In this document: positions 41,431 to 54,500 of the stretch, in pieces
Position numbering within the stretch: the first letter of the stretch is position 1
How the letters are laid out: each line of letters begins with the position of its first letter
Assembly: GCA_003116995.1 (NCBI GenBank)
Contig: BDSL01000068.1
Coordinates: 310,001 to 374,000, forward strand
Source: Yamagishiella unicocca
Taxonomy: Eukaryota; Chlorophyta; Chlorophyceae; Chlamydomonadales; Volvocaceae
DNA length: 64,000 nucleotides
Direction: 5' to 3'
The notes under the pieces: generated by a model
What the model was told of the DNA's origin: nothing
Database searches by the model: none
The model's input: only the letters and a program-made list of their open reading frames with translations
Translations under genes and position numbers: made by a program

Positions 41431-44400
41431 TTACAGTTTGATTGGCGGCTTGCGAGCTGGTTTCGGTAGTCTGCGTGGCGACTTGTGCGCCTGGCTTGGT
41501 AGGTTGGGCGACGGCGTCGGCACGGGGCTTGGCGTCTGTGATGGCGGGCTTGGTGGGTTGGGCGACGGATTCGGCACGGGGCTTGGCGGCTGTGATGACG
41601 GGCTAGGTGGGTTGGGCGAATGCTGTGGCACGGGACTTGGCGGCTGCGATGGCGGGCTAGGTGGGTTGGGCGACGGCTTGGGCAAGGTGCTTGGCGGCTG
41701 TGATGACGGGCTTGGTGGGATGGGCGACGGCTTCGGCACAGGGCTTGGCGGCTGTGATGGCGGGCTTGGTGGGTTGGGCGACGGCTTTGGCACAGGGCTT
41801 GGCGGCTGTGATGACGGGCTAGGTGGCTTGCGCGACGGCTGCGGCACGGGGCTTGGCGGCTGTGATGGCGAGCTTGGTGGGTTGGGCGACGGCGTCGGCA
41901 CGGGGCTTGGCGGCTGTGATGACGAGCTTGGTGGGTTGGGCGACGGCTGCGGCGTGGGACTTGGCGGCTGTGATGACGGGCTTGGTGGGTTGGGCGATGG
42001 CTGCGGCACGAGGCTTGGCGGCTGTGATGACGGGCTAGGTGGCTTGCGCGACGGCTTGGGCGCGGGGCTTGGCGGCTGTGATGACGGGCTAGGGGGCTTG
42101 CGCGACGGCTTGGGCGCGGGGCTTGGCGGCTGTGATGGCGGGCTTGGTGGGTTGGGCGACGGCTTTGGCACAGGGCTTGGCGGCTGTGATGACGGGCTAG
42201 GTGGCTTGCGCGACGGCTTGGGCACGGGGCTTGGTGGCTGTGATGACGGGCTTGGTAGGTTGGGCGACGGCTGCGGCACGGGGCTTGGCGGCCGTGATGG
42301 CGGGCTTGGTGGGTTGGGCGACGGCTGCGGCACGGGGCTTGGCGGCTGTGATGACGGGCTAGGTGGCTTGCGCGACGGCTTGGGCACGGGGCTTGGTGGC
42401 TGTGATGACGGGTTTGGTAGGTTGGGCGACGGCTGCGGCACGGGGCTTGGCGGCTGTGATGACGGGCTAGGTGGCTTGCGCGACGGCTTGGGCACGGGGC
42501 TTGGTGGCTGTGATGACGGGTTTGGTAGGTTGGGCGACGGCTGCGGCACGGGGCTTGGCGGCTGTGATGACGGGCTAGGTGGCTTGCGCGACGGCTTGGG
42601 CGCGGGGCTTGGCGGCTGTGATGGCGGGCTTGGTGGGTTGGGCGACGGCTTTGGCACAGGGCTTGGCGGCTGTGATGACGGCCTAGGCGCGAGACTTGGT
42701 GGACTGGATAACGGCTTGGGCGTGGGGCTTGGCGGCTTGCGGGAGGGTGTCGGAAATTCGGGCGGCGGCTTGGGCGCTTGAGGTTGAGGATCGCCGCACA
42801 GCCCGCAGCTCCGGCGGCAGTCCAGTATCATACTTATACGATTCAGGGGATCATCGCAGTAGCCCAGCTTGGCCTTGGCCGCGCACGATGTGTCGACCTC
42901 CGTGCATGGCTCGCGCGGTGGCGGCGACGGTGGCGAAGGAGGTCGGGAGCGCGGCGGCGGTGCCTTCCCTAAGGGGCAGAGGCCGCAGCTCTCCTGCGGC
43001 AAGGGATGGATAGTTGGAGTGGTCGGGCCCATGACGTATAGCGCGTCATCACGGAGGGCAGGGCTGCGCACGTAATTCCCGCTCTCGAAGCCGCCTATCT
43101 TTAGGAATTCTTACATGGACATCGTTTGATCGCTCTTAGGAACCGGTTGCGGGTCTGACCTACATGCTCAGATGCATGCGGCAGCAGCGTGTTAGGGCGC
43201 TCGCACAGATCCCTTTCATCCTGTCTCGGCCTACCCGCCGCCGTTCCGCCACCGCACCAGCGCCCCGCTGATTTCCCCGTCAGGGCGCCTACCCTGCAGT
43301 ATGTTCTCGTGAAGGAAACGACCCCCGTGTCACAGTAGCCGTAATCTGCGGCCCATGTTGGGCACACGACGATGTTGTTGTCACTGCAGCCAGACGCCAC
43401 GGCGGGGCAGTCGTTGGCACCCACGTACGGCACGTGACCTGGAGCCGGTGGGTATGCATCTATGTACCACCACTGCCAATCTGTACGACACGCAATGCAA
43501 TCGTCCGGGTAGCGCCACTGGTTGCTGCCGTACGCCTGCGTGCAGCAGCCCCGCCCAGATGACACGAGGCGGCGCGGGCGCGGGCGCGGGCGCACAGGCA
43601 GGCAGATTGTGGTGGGTCATTGTGGTGCAGGGGTTCGTCCAGCAATTTTCCAGCGGATCCACAAACGCCACGGGACAGCATCAGGGCGGGGAGGCGTCTT
43701 TTATGCGGGGTACCACTGCGTTACGTCCGCAGGCTCAGTCCAACAACCTTGCAGCTGCCTGTTGCCCTGGAGTGATGAGTGAACATGCGTCGGGCGGCTT
43801 GCTTGCAAGGTTAGCTTAATGTCGCAGATAGGAGGAACATCGAACATCCATGTTGGCAACGCGGGGTATAAAGGGTCCGAATCCGAGTGTGCAGCCGTAC
43901 GTACCATATCCATCAGGTCCATGGCGTCAGGGTTTCGGGCGCGTAGGCTGTCTCGGGTCAGCAGCCGGTCCGCTGGCCCGATCCAGAGATTTGCATCGAA
44001 ATAGGCGCTGCTAATCATTGCGAAGTATTCGTACTGGTTCGCCATCACGTAAGCACCTGAGATGGTTGGCAAGTTACACGTTGCAGACGGAAACACGACC
44101 GCACGACATTAGCAAGATAGATGACCGCATATATGAACCGATGACCAACGCCACCACTCAGGCGAGAGCAGTTGCACGTAAATAATATACAGCGATGGAA
44201 GGACGGATCATGCACATGGTCGAAAGTGTGCCGTCTCAATGGCCGACGAGCAGGAGCGACATGCTAAGAGCCAACGCTAGGATCAACTCGTAGTGGGTCT
44301 ACATCCCTGCCTGCTGGTAAGCCCATTGTCCCATAACGTGACAAAGCCGCTGTGCCGGTCACGCTCGCTCACCATTGTTGTAGGCGCCAGATTGTTTGGC

Positions 44401-46900
44401 TTCAGCATGTCGCTGTCGTAGCAAGCGCAGCTGGCAGGCGCTGAAGCCTAGGTTCATCACCAGGTGGGCGAACTCGTGGACGAAGATGCTGGAGCCAGAG
44501 GCCCAAGCTCTGGGAACGGATGGAAATTTACGGAGGTGTGCGTCATCAGTAGTACGTATACCATAGAAAGAGCTCATAACACCCCGCACCGGAGAACAGC
44601 GCCGTCAAGGAGCAGCACATGGGCACACGGCTGCTGTTCGTGAAGGCGTTCCCTGTTTGCTCGCTTGGGCAACGCAGGTAGACGTAAGCGGCCCCTGCCC
44701 CACAAATCACTGGTCGCAAAGATGCAATGCCGCAGGCACGTGGTACCTATCACGCGTTTGGGCAACATATGCGGTGTCACGCAGCAAATGCGCGGGACAG
44801 AGGGGTGGAAACGGAGGAAGAAAGGGGAGGAGGAGGAAGAATGGGCCCAGCCAGTGACCGTCAGCACTCAGCCCAGCAGCCGCCAGCATCAAGCCGGAGA
44901 GCCACCCAGATCCGGAGCGACGTCGTACACAGCCCCGGGCGAGCGACCAGCCCAAATCCCATTAGGGGCTCAAGGCCCCTGTTCATCAGCTTGAATCTCG
45001 AACTGCTGTTGCTTGGACTACTCGCCGCAATGCGCCGCACCCCGCCTGCCGTGCGGGTGGCATCCAGAACCATTTTACCGCGACTCGCCCGGCGCAACGC
45101 AATACACACGCGCAGACTTGGTGCTCCTTCCTCCGACCCAGTCGGTCCCCCAGTCTCCCAGGCCGTTCCGTCCGTCCGCCTCTCGAGGCCCCACCGCCCA
45201 CCCCTCGGGGCCCCACCGCCCACCCCTCGGGGCCCCACCGCCCGCCTCTTGGGGCTTCATCGCCCGCCTCTCGGGGCCCCACCGCCGGTCCATTTGAACG
45301 CACCCGTCTGGACCGTCGTACGTCTCCAGCACGTCCTCCTCTCCAACGGCCATCACTGGGTTGCCAAGGACAGGCCCCAGACCTCTGAGTTCTGACCACA
45401 GGCGCCCGTCAAAAGTTTCGCCTTGGCCATCTTCTCCGACCACGTCCACAAAGGGTGGCAGGTCTGCGAGGGTCTGCTTCTTGCCAATGATGGCGATTTG
45501 GGCGCCGTGGGCGTAGATGCGGTCCCGCATGTCACGAGGTGTCTGTGCCAGCATATGCTCGGCCAGGAGCGCCGTTTGCTGCACAGCAGCCTCAGACACC
45601 ACGTCACAGGCCTGTGTGGTGGGCACAGGCCGGGGGGGGCCGGATGCTGGTCTTCTCATTCGAAGACGAATGACGAATAACAAGGAAGCACGGGAACAGG
45701 GTGCGCATTCACACAAAGCGTATGTGGTGTGTGAAGGGTGCGTTACACGTTTCCGATGTGTATCCCGTGATGCCAGGACGACGAGGCCACGATGTATGCG
45801 TCGTTTTGTAATGAAGCGTAACATTTATTTACCCGCGTGCCAGGCACTGTGGAAGCGCTTGGCAGCGTTCACCATTACGCTGATGATGACTAATCACGTA
45901 GCTGGTTAGTCGGGCTGCTATGACAGCGTATCAGGGCGATGGATGTGAAGGGGACCGAGGGAGGCGAACTGCTTGTCAGCGGCCTTTGAATTGCCATGCA
46001 CGGCGCTGTGCTCCGAAGCACCGGTATCTGCTTTTCAGTCACTGCCGGGATGACGGCTTAGGAACCTTCCTACTCCCCTGGATGGCTGCCCTATCTACAG
46101 TAGCTGGCGCGGGATTTCCGGCTCTCGGTGCCACCTCCTGTGTCTCAGGAGGCCTGGCGGGGGCGCTGTCAGGTGCCATCTATTTGCGCATTTCTTGGAG
46201 AACATTCGCTTGTAGCTGGCGCGTTGGCTCCCTCAGGAGGTTTATTTGAGCCAGCTGTAGAGCCAGTCAAACATTGGCCGCACCTCGTGTCTTGAGGGTT
46301 TTAGGGTTTTGTGGCCCAGCCTAAATGTGGCCCAGCGCCATCCACCTGGCACGTTCTTCATTCCGCCCAACTTGCCCACACATCCCCCACCTTTCCTAAA
46401 GTGCCATGCACATTGCCACCGGCCTCCCAACCCCTGCAGCCCATGCCCATACGTACTCACCCACACCTCCAGGTCGCCGCCTGCGGTCGTGGCCCGCATG
46501 CGGAAACCAGCATCCGTCGCAGATCTCACTGTGGTGGCAGCCTTTACTAAGGGTAGGCTGTTCAAGTCCGACTCGGATCCCGGCCGCGGAACTGGAATGA
46601 TTCGTCCGGAGTAGTATCGTTCCAGCAGGTCCTCAACCTCTAAGTTTCGTCGGCGGGGTGTGTGATGGCGGCTCCCGGCGTCTGCGGGAACAAGGCGCAG
46701 GATGGCACGTGCTTCAGGCTAGCGGTCTCGCGGGCGCGATGCAAGTTTAGAATATCGGAAATAGCGTAAGTCATCTCACCCGACGTTCCTATCCGTGCGG
46801 CACCTTCCAGGGCTCTTCCAGCAACGGCCTCAAATCCACATATGAAGGCGAGCACCAAGGCCGATGCCCAAAACCGTTTACTCCATTTCCCTAAATGCAT
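41431..46900 (-). CDS. Paralogous secreted zincin metalloprotease-like ShKT/proline-rich protein, C-terminal ShKT pair lost
   Basis: Exons: 46900-46780, 46681-46461, 45611-45304, 44509-44373, 44056-43905, 43535-43293, 42993-41431; phases agree, about 914 aa. Domains match the 31481-35700 gene: signal peptide ([15 protein letters not shown]), zincin with [12 protein letters not shown] (HExxH near 228-232) and [19 protein letters not shown] (Glu near 272), and two ShKT modules around the 6/7 exon junction. About 435 residues of Pro/Ser/Lys repeats ([17 protein letters not shown] type) follow, over twice the length in the paralogue. The frame ends in the spacer (RKPPIKL, stop at 41431), so ShKT modules 3 and 4 are missing. 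An apparent frameshift in exon 1 is removed by a 98-base intron (donor GTGAGA, acceptor CCGCAG) that the paralogue also has. Confidence 0.78.
41480..42780 (-). repeat. Coding repeat array for the proline-rich spacer
   Basis: Tandem units of about 45-60 bases encode (P)[23 protein letters not shown] blocks. The opposite strand is open for 615 codons of [10 protein letters not shown] repeats, an antisense artefact. Confidence 0.85.
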
Positions 46901-47481
46901 CGTCTTCGAAACAACTTGAGGCGATGGTATGCGGGCCGGCGGGTAGTGGAGGCGTAGCTAGGCACCAGTTATGTAAGCGATAGCTATTTATGGGTATCCT
47001 ACTGATACGATGAAAACCGTTTAATATTACTGAACGTCCTAATAATCTATACGCTTCCGAGTGCGTCGGAACCTATTACGGCACCAGCCCTTGCCCGCCG
47101 TATTTGCAACGGGCAAATGATCGGCTTGGAAGTGACAAATGACGTTGTTACTTACCACCCTGGCATGAAAAATTCTGTGTTGGATCATGAAGTGAATGCA
47201 GTCAATGCAATCGCAATCCATGTTCGTACACGAAGACGATCCGGACCTGTCCGAGCTCCCGCAGTCTGTACGACGGATATCCTGATTGAAAGCCTGTGAC
47301 ATTGCTTGCGTTCCCAGTGAAGCCACCAACTGGGTGCTATTGAAGTCAAGCTGAAGGGTTGAACCTTGAACGGACGCGCGCCGTATGAAAGTACGGATGT
47401 AATATTGTAAGTTTGCAAAACATTTGAGGCTCAACCTTGATACGGAACCTACAGAAATATAAATATACTTACCGGCTATTG

Positions 47482-47932
47482 TCAACCTAATACCCGGACC
47501 GGACGAACAGTCGCGTCGATAATATCAGTAGCAGTTTGGCCCGTTTGCTCGACGACGATGAGTAAGAAACGGGCAACTGACTCGACCGCACGTATCCAAG
47601 AAAAAAAGGGCTTTATCAGTGTTGACTCCTTTGGGGAATCCCCGGGTCGCTTAGCAAGAACGGCGAAAATCCGCCTAGGAACGTCCGAAAACCCCAGGAC
47701 ATTGGAGTCTGCAATGGGCAGCTTAGCGGTCTTCGAGCTCATACGTATATACAAAGCGCATGGGCCGCGCTTGCCGTCTGAAGCCTCCACGCAGGCCTTC
47801 CTGAAGGCGGTGGGCTTTGACATTGTCATAAGGGCTGGGTCATCGAGACAACAAGGCCGCGATACATGCACATCTTTGTATACGATCTATTTCCTATGCG
47901 ACCTACTAAAAAACATTGCAAGGCTCAGGTAA
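47482..47932. other. Segment open on both strands; possible exon of an unknown gene
   Basis: Plus: ATG 47558 reads 124 codons and ends CTCAG with a GTAAGA donor-like site. Minus: 47871-47482 reads about 130 codons containing SWIRAVESVARFLLIVVEQT. Neither matches a family I know. Codon bias does not decide between them, so no function is given. Confidence 0.25.
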
Positions 47933-48094
47933 GACCATTTCGCATAGAATTTAGCACAGACAAGTGCATGCCTCCTTGCAGGAGGCCCCCGTAACTCCCT
48001 GCATCGATGTGCTGCTATGAACACCCACTTATCTTGCTGACAATGTTGCTACCCTGTGTAACCCACGCTTGTAGTTCTCCACCGCGTCGGAGCC

Positions 48095-48165
48095 CCCAGA
48101 CTCGGAGCCCCCAGCCTCAGAGACCCCAGCCTCAGAGACCCCAGCCTCAGAGACCCCAGCGTCGA
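48095..48165 (+). repeat. 15-bp tandem repeat
   Basis: About four CCCCAGCCTCAGAGA units, readable as PASET repeats in one frame. Confidence 0.8.
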
Positions 48166-49855
48166 AGCCCGCCGCATCGGAGCCCGCCTTGCTGCGTTAG
48201 CAAGGAAGCGTCATGGGCGGAGCCGATGAGATGGGCGACAAAAGCGAGGAGGAGGACGATGAAAGCGAGGAGGAGGAGGACCCATTTCTGTCCCCACTGT
48301 CCCAAAGGGAGGGACTGACTTTCTGTACCCATTCACCCAAACCTGACCAAGATTATAGAGGTTTCCGCTCTTGCCACAAATAATTGTAAATCGAGCGAAC
48401 CTAGCACAACCCCACGAACAACCTAGTCAGCCGCAAGCCCTTCCCCGGCCAAGTCCGGGGCCGTCGACGAGACCTGTGCCCACATGTTCTTCACACCTGG
48501 ATCCATCTTATGGCCTCGCTGTTGGCAAGGGCGGACTATGTGAACTAGGAGATTCGTCTAACATTGCCCCCATATCAACTCGATCCTCTCTGGCCGAAGC
48601 CATGGCCTGCCGTGGCAGCAGCAACCTATATCAGGGAACAAGGCTGATGCCCCATGAACCACACCGATTCACCCCGCAAACTAGTATCTCTACCGTGTAT
48701 TCATAACGGCTTGTCCGGAATGGCAGGACATGGGTTGTTCTCTTACGATTGCGTGGCATTGTCGGCACCCGCAGGGCCCGTGGAGTTCACAATCGTACAA
48801 GGCTCATTTGCGGAGGATGCGCTCAATTCATCTAGTTTGCAGTCGGTTTGTAGCTTCGACTTCACCGCGGTGCTCGTGGTGAAAGTGAAGCCCACATTTG
48901 CCGATAACTAGTGGTACCAGCCGCTAACTAGCGCAGTAGAACTGGCAAGGCTCAATATGCAAAAAAATGCGACATCACCGACTGGGAGCTCAACCGTTGT
49001 GTGGGCAGTGCTGACTGACCTCCGCATCTGGCGCTTCGTGCGGGTGGAGTTGTCGGGCGACGCTGGGCGACGTGTCCTACCGGTATGCGTCCAGGTGTAA
49101 GGCCACCTCAGCGCCGCTGACATCCAGAAAGCAGCTTGGAAATGTTATGGGGATGGCCATCGTACAGGTAGGTGAGGCTCAGGGTTACTGCATTATGGGA
49201 TGTAGCAGGACAGGGTATGGCAACAGCAAGTACATAGCAGCAACTTCCAGCTCCTGTCGTAGGTGTACCGTTGCTGGCACACGGGTAGCAATGCTGAAAC
49301 GACTCAGCTGTTGAAACCGCTTGTCTTCAGGGTTGTCCATAACAGCATGCCGGAGTGGCGAAAAGACCCGGTAGCATGACACAGGAAAAGGAGGGAGCAG
49401 GGCCGATTTACCATGTCACCTTACATGTCGTAGATGCACCTGATCATGGTGTTGGTGACTGCAGGTACTTGCGATCCTGCACCCCGTTTTCTACCCCAAT
49501 CGGGAGACAGAGTCGATGGGCATCCGCCTGAAGAGGCGGAAGGCGTGGTTGATGTAGGTCTCACCGCCGTCAGAGCTGCAGCGCAAAGACGAGAAGATAG
49601 CACGGCGGCGAGCACTGCTAGGACAACGATAGCCACCAAAGACAGCCCTAGGTGATGGCAAAGCTGGGTTATGCCGTATGGCTGGAAAGTACGATGTTGA
49701 GGCGGGGCCGTTAGGCAGAGCAGACAGCCCGTGCAGAGGAGAGAATGCATTATGAGTATGAGGGAACACGCGCAGGCTAGTTGGATCCGCTGGGCGCTCC
49801 TTTTCGTTTTTGAACCGCCTCTCCCAAGGGAATGCTGCTCACTGTAGGTGAACTA

Positions 49856-49902
49856 CATGGTTCTACCTCTTGGTCTGGAACCCACTGTAACCGTTACAAC
49901 AA
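49856..49902 (-). repeat. MITE end
   Basis: TGGTTCTACCTCTTGGTCTG...CCCACTGTAACCGTTACAACAA; almost identical to the right TIR of the full element 19 kb away. Confidence 0.75.
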
Positions 49903-51526
49903 AAAATGTATGGAGACGTGGCCTACTGACGGTTCGACTGATAGATGTGCATGAGACCCAAGGATAGGTTCCGTGGATGGAGCCAGCAAGGCCTCCAAGA
50001 GTTCTGACCGGTGGTGACCACTATGGTGGCGGTACCCCCGGTACAGGACATTGTGGAAACACCGCTGGCCCCAGGCCCTTGGCGTTGACTTGTGCCCCTA
50101 TGGGGGACCCACTGTTATCAGTCGTACAGCCTGGAGCGGCAGGAGGGAGCCCCAGAGCTAAAATATGCGCACCAGTTGTGATGGTATGCTGGGCGTTGCA
50201 CACGGCCGGGATGACTCGAGGGCACGCGATGGGCTGGCGGTGGTACTGCATGTTGGCTAGACAGCTGCATGGGGCTGAGTCAGCACATGGGTCGGCGGTG
50301 GTGGGGGGCTGCCGTGAAGCTGTCCAGCGCAGCCAAAGCTCCCGCACTAGGGTGGCCCGGGATGGCGGGAATGTTTGGAGGCGCTAGAAGGCCTGCTGGC
50401 GGATATCCCCTCCCCGTGGCGGCAAGCTGCCCTGGTGAGCATGATGGCGCTGTCAGCCAGCCGACCAACTGCCGTGGGTACTCCGACCACCGCAGAAGTT
50501 AAGATGATGCTGGCTGCACGTCCAGGCTAGCGGCTGGACGGGTAACCGGCATTCCGAATGCCTATGGTTTCTCCACATGATGGGCAGGTAAAACATTGGG
50601 CCCATCATCGTGGCCAGCGGGCAGTGCTATGTCACCATTTGCACCATTAGGTCTTAATCGCCTGGCTGGCATAAAATCCGCATAAGAGGCGGGCATTCTC
50701 AAGAGGTCCAAGCCATGGCTGAAGTATGATGCAGCCGTATGGAGGTGGCTGGATGGACGGATCATCGTAGGCATGCACGACCGACCCTGTGGTACTCTAT
50801 GGACATGGCCGAAACACACAAAATGACATACACTAATAGAGCCGAGACCATAGTCCGGCCGTGTTGACAAGCCCTGCAGAACGCTGCAGAGCCAGGTGTC
50901 AGACGGCTGCGGTCAATGTGACGCGCCCTGACGCGTCGCTGGGTGCCTGGCACTCCTTGCAAGCCACGACCGTGCACATCCAGCATCGTTGGTGCCAGAC
51001 ACCCGGACATACGTAGGGATTGGGTTGTTTCAGACGAGTCAGCGGGGTTGTTTCATGGCGCAGTCTGAAAGGTCGACGGCACCTATTACAAGGTCCTCGC
51101 GTGCCCTCGTCCAAGGTGGCAGACAATTATTAACTGCACAAAGGCAACCGGCCGGCCCTCTTGCTATCATCTTTGATAGCTCTATTCAAACCTGAAGGTA
51201 TAAGATATCTGTAAGCGCGTCCGCTTCGTTACATCTGTCACGGTAGGACCAACGGCAAACAACCTCGCCATGTTGGGCTTACTGGATTGGATTTTGTAGA
51301 GACCATATAGCAAACCCGTAACGGTTTAGGCCTCTACGTTGCTCGACTGGACCTGAGGCCTTTGATTCCGCGGACGGAATATCACGTGGGACGAGCAATC
51401 GGCCTAGTCGTGGACGGCAGGTGCCGCCACTTACATGCCAAGGTCTATCATCGCAGTCATATCTTGCAAGCTGCTGACCCATACATTTGGTCCGTCACTT
51501 GTTTCAATATCATCGGTGGCGGACTG

Positions 51527-54500
51527 ATGGCGCGAAATGTCGCCATCGGGCTTGTTGCCCTGCTAGCTGCTATTTCTGTTGCTCAGGGCGCGCGTCAATC
51601 AATCCAGAGGGATATTGCTAAGTCTAGGGACAGTGCGTCAGCGAGCTATGAGCCCAAGAAGTATAAGAACACCAAGCCCCTTATCGGCGTTCTGACGCAA
51701 CCGTGCCACGACTGCCCTGGACAGTAAGCGCGAGCAGCTTTTTACAATGCGGTTCGCGTATAGAGCTGCGAGCTGAATGTCATATGGTGTGCCTTCAGGT
51801 CCTACATCGCGGCGGGCTACGTGAAGTGGATTGAGTTGGCCGGCGGCCGCGCCGTGCCCGTCAGGTAGGTGTAGGCTTTGTTTATTATGGTTGAATTCCA
51901 AGCCTCTTCGGGAGTCGTAGGCAAAGTTTATGCGCGGACGCCGTCCGCAATGAAACGCCAACATCCTCGTGAGCTGCTTTCTTAATGCCGCCGTTTTGCC
52001 CTTCAAGGTTCTATGCCTCGGACTCGGAGCTTCGCCGCCTGTTCAACTCGCTGAATGGCCTTGTCTTTGCGGTGAGCCTACTTCTGTTGGGGGACCCACA
52101 CCGTTACTCGTCCCGTTGCCCTCCTCTTAAGCTTCTGGTTCCTCGCTGCCTGACCGAGGTTAGGATTTGACTTCACTAGTTCATCCTGTGCCATTCCCCT
52201 CTCCATCTTCACGGCCGTGTATTCGTAGGGTGGTCTTACGTGGCTATGGCTCGACTCGCCGTACGTCATTGCTGCCCGCAAGCTGTTCAACTGGGCGCTG
52301 GAAGCCAACGACGCGGGCAACGTCTTCCCGGTAGGCTCGTTGCCCATCTTTACCATGCCTGCGGTGACGGCTGTAGGAGGGTACGAGCGTGGGTCCTCAG
52401 CCGGCACTTCTGCTGCTCACCTGCCATGTCCCATCTTCTGAATCCATCCCCCCATCCAATCGTACGACCCAGATCCACGGCACCTGCCTGGGCTTTCAGC
52501 TGCTGCACATCCTAGCGTCCAACATTTCGCGGAACGACCTGCTTGTCGACACGGATTCCGTGGCGCACCCCACCACCCTCAACTTCCAGCCGGCGGCCGA
52601 CACGAGCCGCATGTTCGGCGATATGTCGGTGAGTGCCCTCAGATCCCCCGGAACTCTCAAAAGCGTCTCAGATGCGCGACAGTTTGTTCGTGTGGGTCTG
52701 GGCAGGGGGAACTTGGAGGATCGGAGGGTCCTCGCAGGCAAGCTGTGTCACTGCAGGAGGGGCGGATTATGCCGGTTGGGTGATTTGGGGAATGGCAGGG
52801 GAGCTGAGGTAGTTAGGTACCGTAGGTGCAAGGCAAATCCCGCAAGAACTGCTACCAAGGAAGGGTGTAATAAGGCCAACGCGGTTAGGATAACCTCGGT
52901 ACATGCAACCGCCAATGTTACGCTCGGAGATTGGAGGATGGCTTAAGCCTTTACGCATGATCTGCGCACGCCTGGCCCCTTTACATGATGGCGTTTACTT
53001 TTGCGGCAGTGGGTCAAAAAGGAACCAACAGGCGGGTGGTAAGCGGCAGCTCGGTTCGTTGGGGTTACGGATCTTTGGATTCTCCCCTTCGCCGCGGCCT
53101 TCCCTTGTGAGTGTGAGGAGGATGATCAGCGACCAGCCTCGGTGGCCCCACGGGACATCCGCAGTCGATACCAACTCGTTACAAACCGTCAGTAGTGCTT
53201 GCCGGCGAAGGCGCACGGCGATGCCAGCAGCAGCTACGCCGGGCGGAAGTACCCCTCTTGAGCCTGGGTTCGTGTGCACCGCCCTGCTCCCTGCCGGCAA
53301 ACCACGGGGCTGGACGCATGGGCTCGCTCGTACTCGCGCTACCAGCCGCAGACTAAGTTGGCTGGGTGGGGTGGGCGCTGGGGTCGTGCCATGGGGTTCT
53401 GGTCAATTCCTCAGGCCTCGGCCATCCGTCCCCTCCGCCCCCTGCCTGCTCGATGCCAATCTCTGCCCACTCTGCGTCCATGCTTGCGGCGTGAGTGTGG
53501 GTGCTTCTATCTCACGTGATGCTGCTGCGCACAGAGCCCCATAGCGACGAGCAGCTGCGGGAAGGTGGTAAGGCCCTCCGCATCCGGATTCAGCCGCTCA
53601 CCCCGTTTGCTCTACTACCATGCCTTCCCCCACTTTTATCTCTGGCAGCGAAACTCCTCGCCTCTTGTCGGGCATCCTTCCCTCGGACCCTCACCCGGCT
53701 CTCTTGTCGGCGTCCGCCGCCTCCCCGCAACTCCTCACCGTGCCGTGCCGTGCCGTTCCCCCCCTGTAGCCCGACCTGCGCGAGAAGCTTGCCGACCCCA
53801 AGTTCAACATCGCTCTGGAAAACCACATGTACGGCATCCCGCCCTCGTTCTACGAGAAGTTCCCGCTGCTGCCCAAGTGGTACAAGGCGCTGACCACCAC
53901 CATGGATCGCAATGGCCTTGAGTACATCTCCACCATGGAGGGCGTCAAGTACCCCTTCTTCGGTGAGTACGATGACCCACCCTTCCTGTGGTGTACGCCG
54001 CAGTAGCCATACTGGCCCTTACGGAGTACCGATTCACCTGGTCCTTGGTTACCTATCCGGACGCTCCGGAACCCTCCCGCCAGCTGTTGTCCCTATCTGG
54101 ACTCACCCTGCTTCACGTTGATGTCGCTGTCGCTGTCGCTTCTGTTGGCTGCTGCCGCCGCAGGCACCCAGTGGCACCCGGAGAAGCCTCCGTTTGAGTT
54201 CGGCATGGAGGAGGTGCCGCACAGCATCGACGCCATCCGCGTGTCGCAGCATCTGTCTAACGTGTTCCTGGAGCACGCGCGCCAGTCGCCCAACAAGCCC
54301 GAGTCCAAGGAAGAGGAGCTGGCCATGCAGATATACTCCACGGCGCCCATCTTCTCGGCCCGCTTCGAGGTGCGGGATGCTGGGAGGCGGGCACTGGGAG
54401 GCGGGCACATGGGCGTTGCGTGCGGGTGCGGGTGCTGCAAAGGTGGCCGTGTGGGGCGATGTCACGCACGGTTCGGCCACGGATGATGTCTACACGTTAT

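Larger units (their letters stand above)
46901..51526. other. Long region with no confidently recognised gene
   Basis: Contains an ambiguous open segment (47482-47932, listed separately), a PASET-type 15-base tandem repeat (48095-48165) and a MITE end at 49856-49902. Many short frames lack motifs. Minus 47039-47485 has a Cys-rich stretch (NMDCDCIDC) with donor- and acceptor-like sites but no family match. It should also hold the promoters of the metalloprotease gene (left) and gamma-glutamyl hydrolase gene (right). Confidence 0.4.

Noticed and set aside
40934..42781. A 615-codon plus-strand frame of [10 protein letters not shown] repeats
   Set aside because: It is exactly antisense to the proline-rich repeat exon of the minus-strand metalloprotease gene, whose splice phases and domains are conserved in a paralogue.
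46296..46310. Telomere-like GGGTTTTAGGGTTTT
   Set aside because: Fewer than two TTTTAGGG units. Not enough to claim an interstitial telomere.
46640..46700. Frameshift pseudogene call for the upstream metalloprotease paralogue
   Set aside because: A phase-1 intron with good splice sites, shared by the sister gene, restores the frame.
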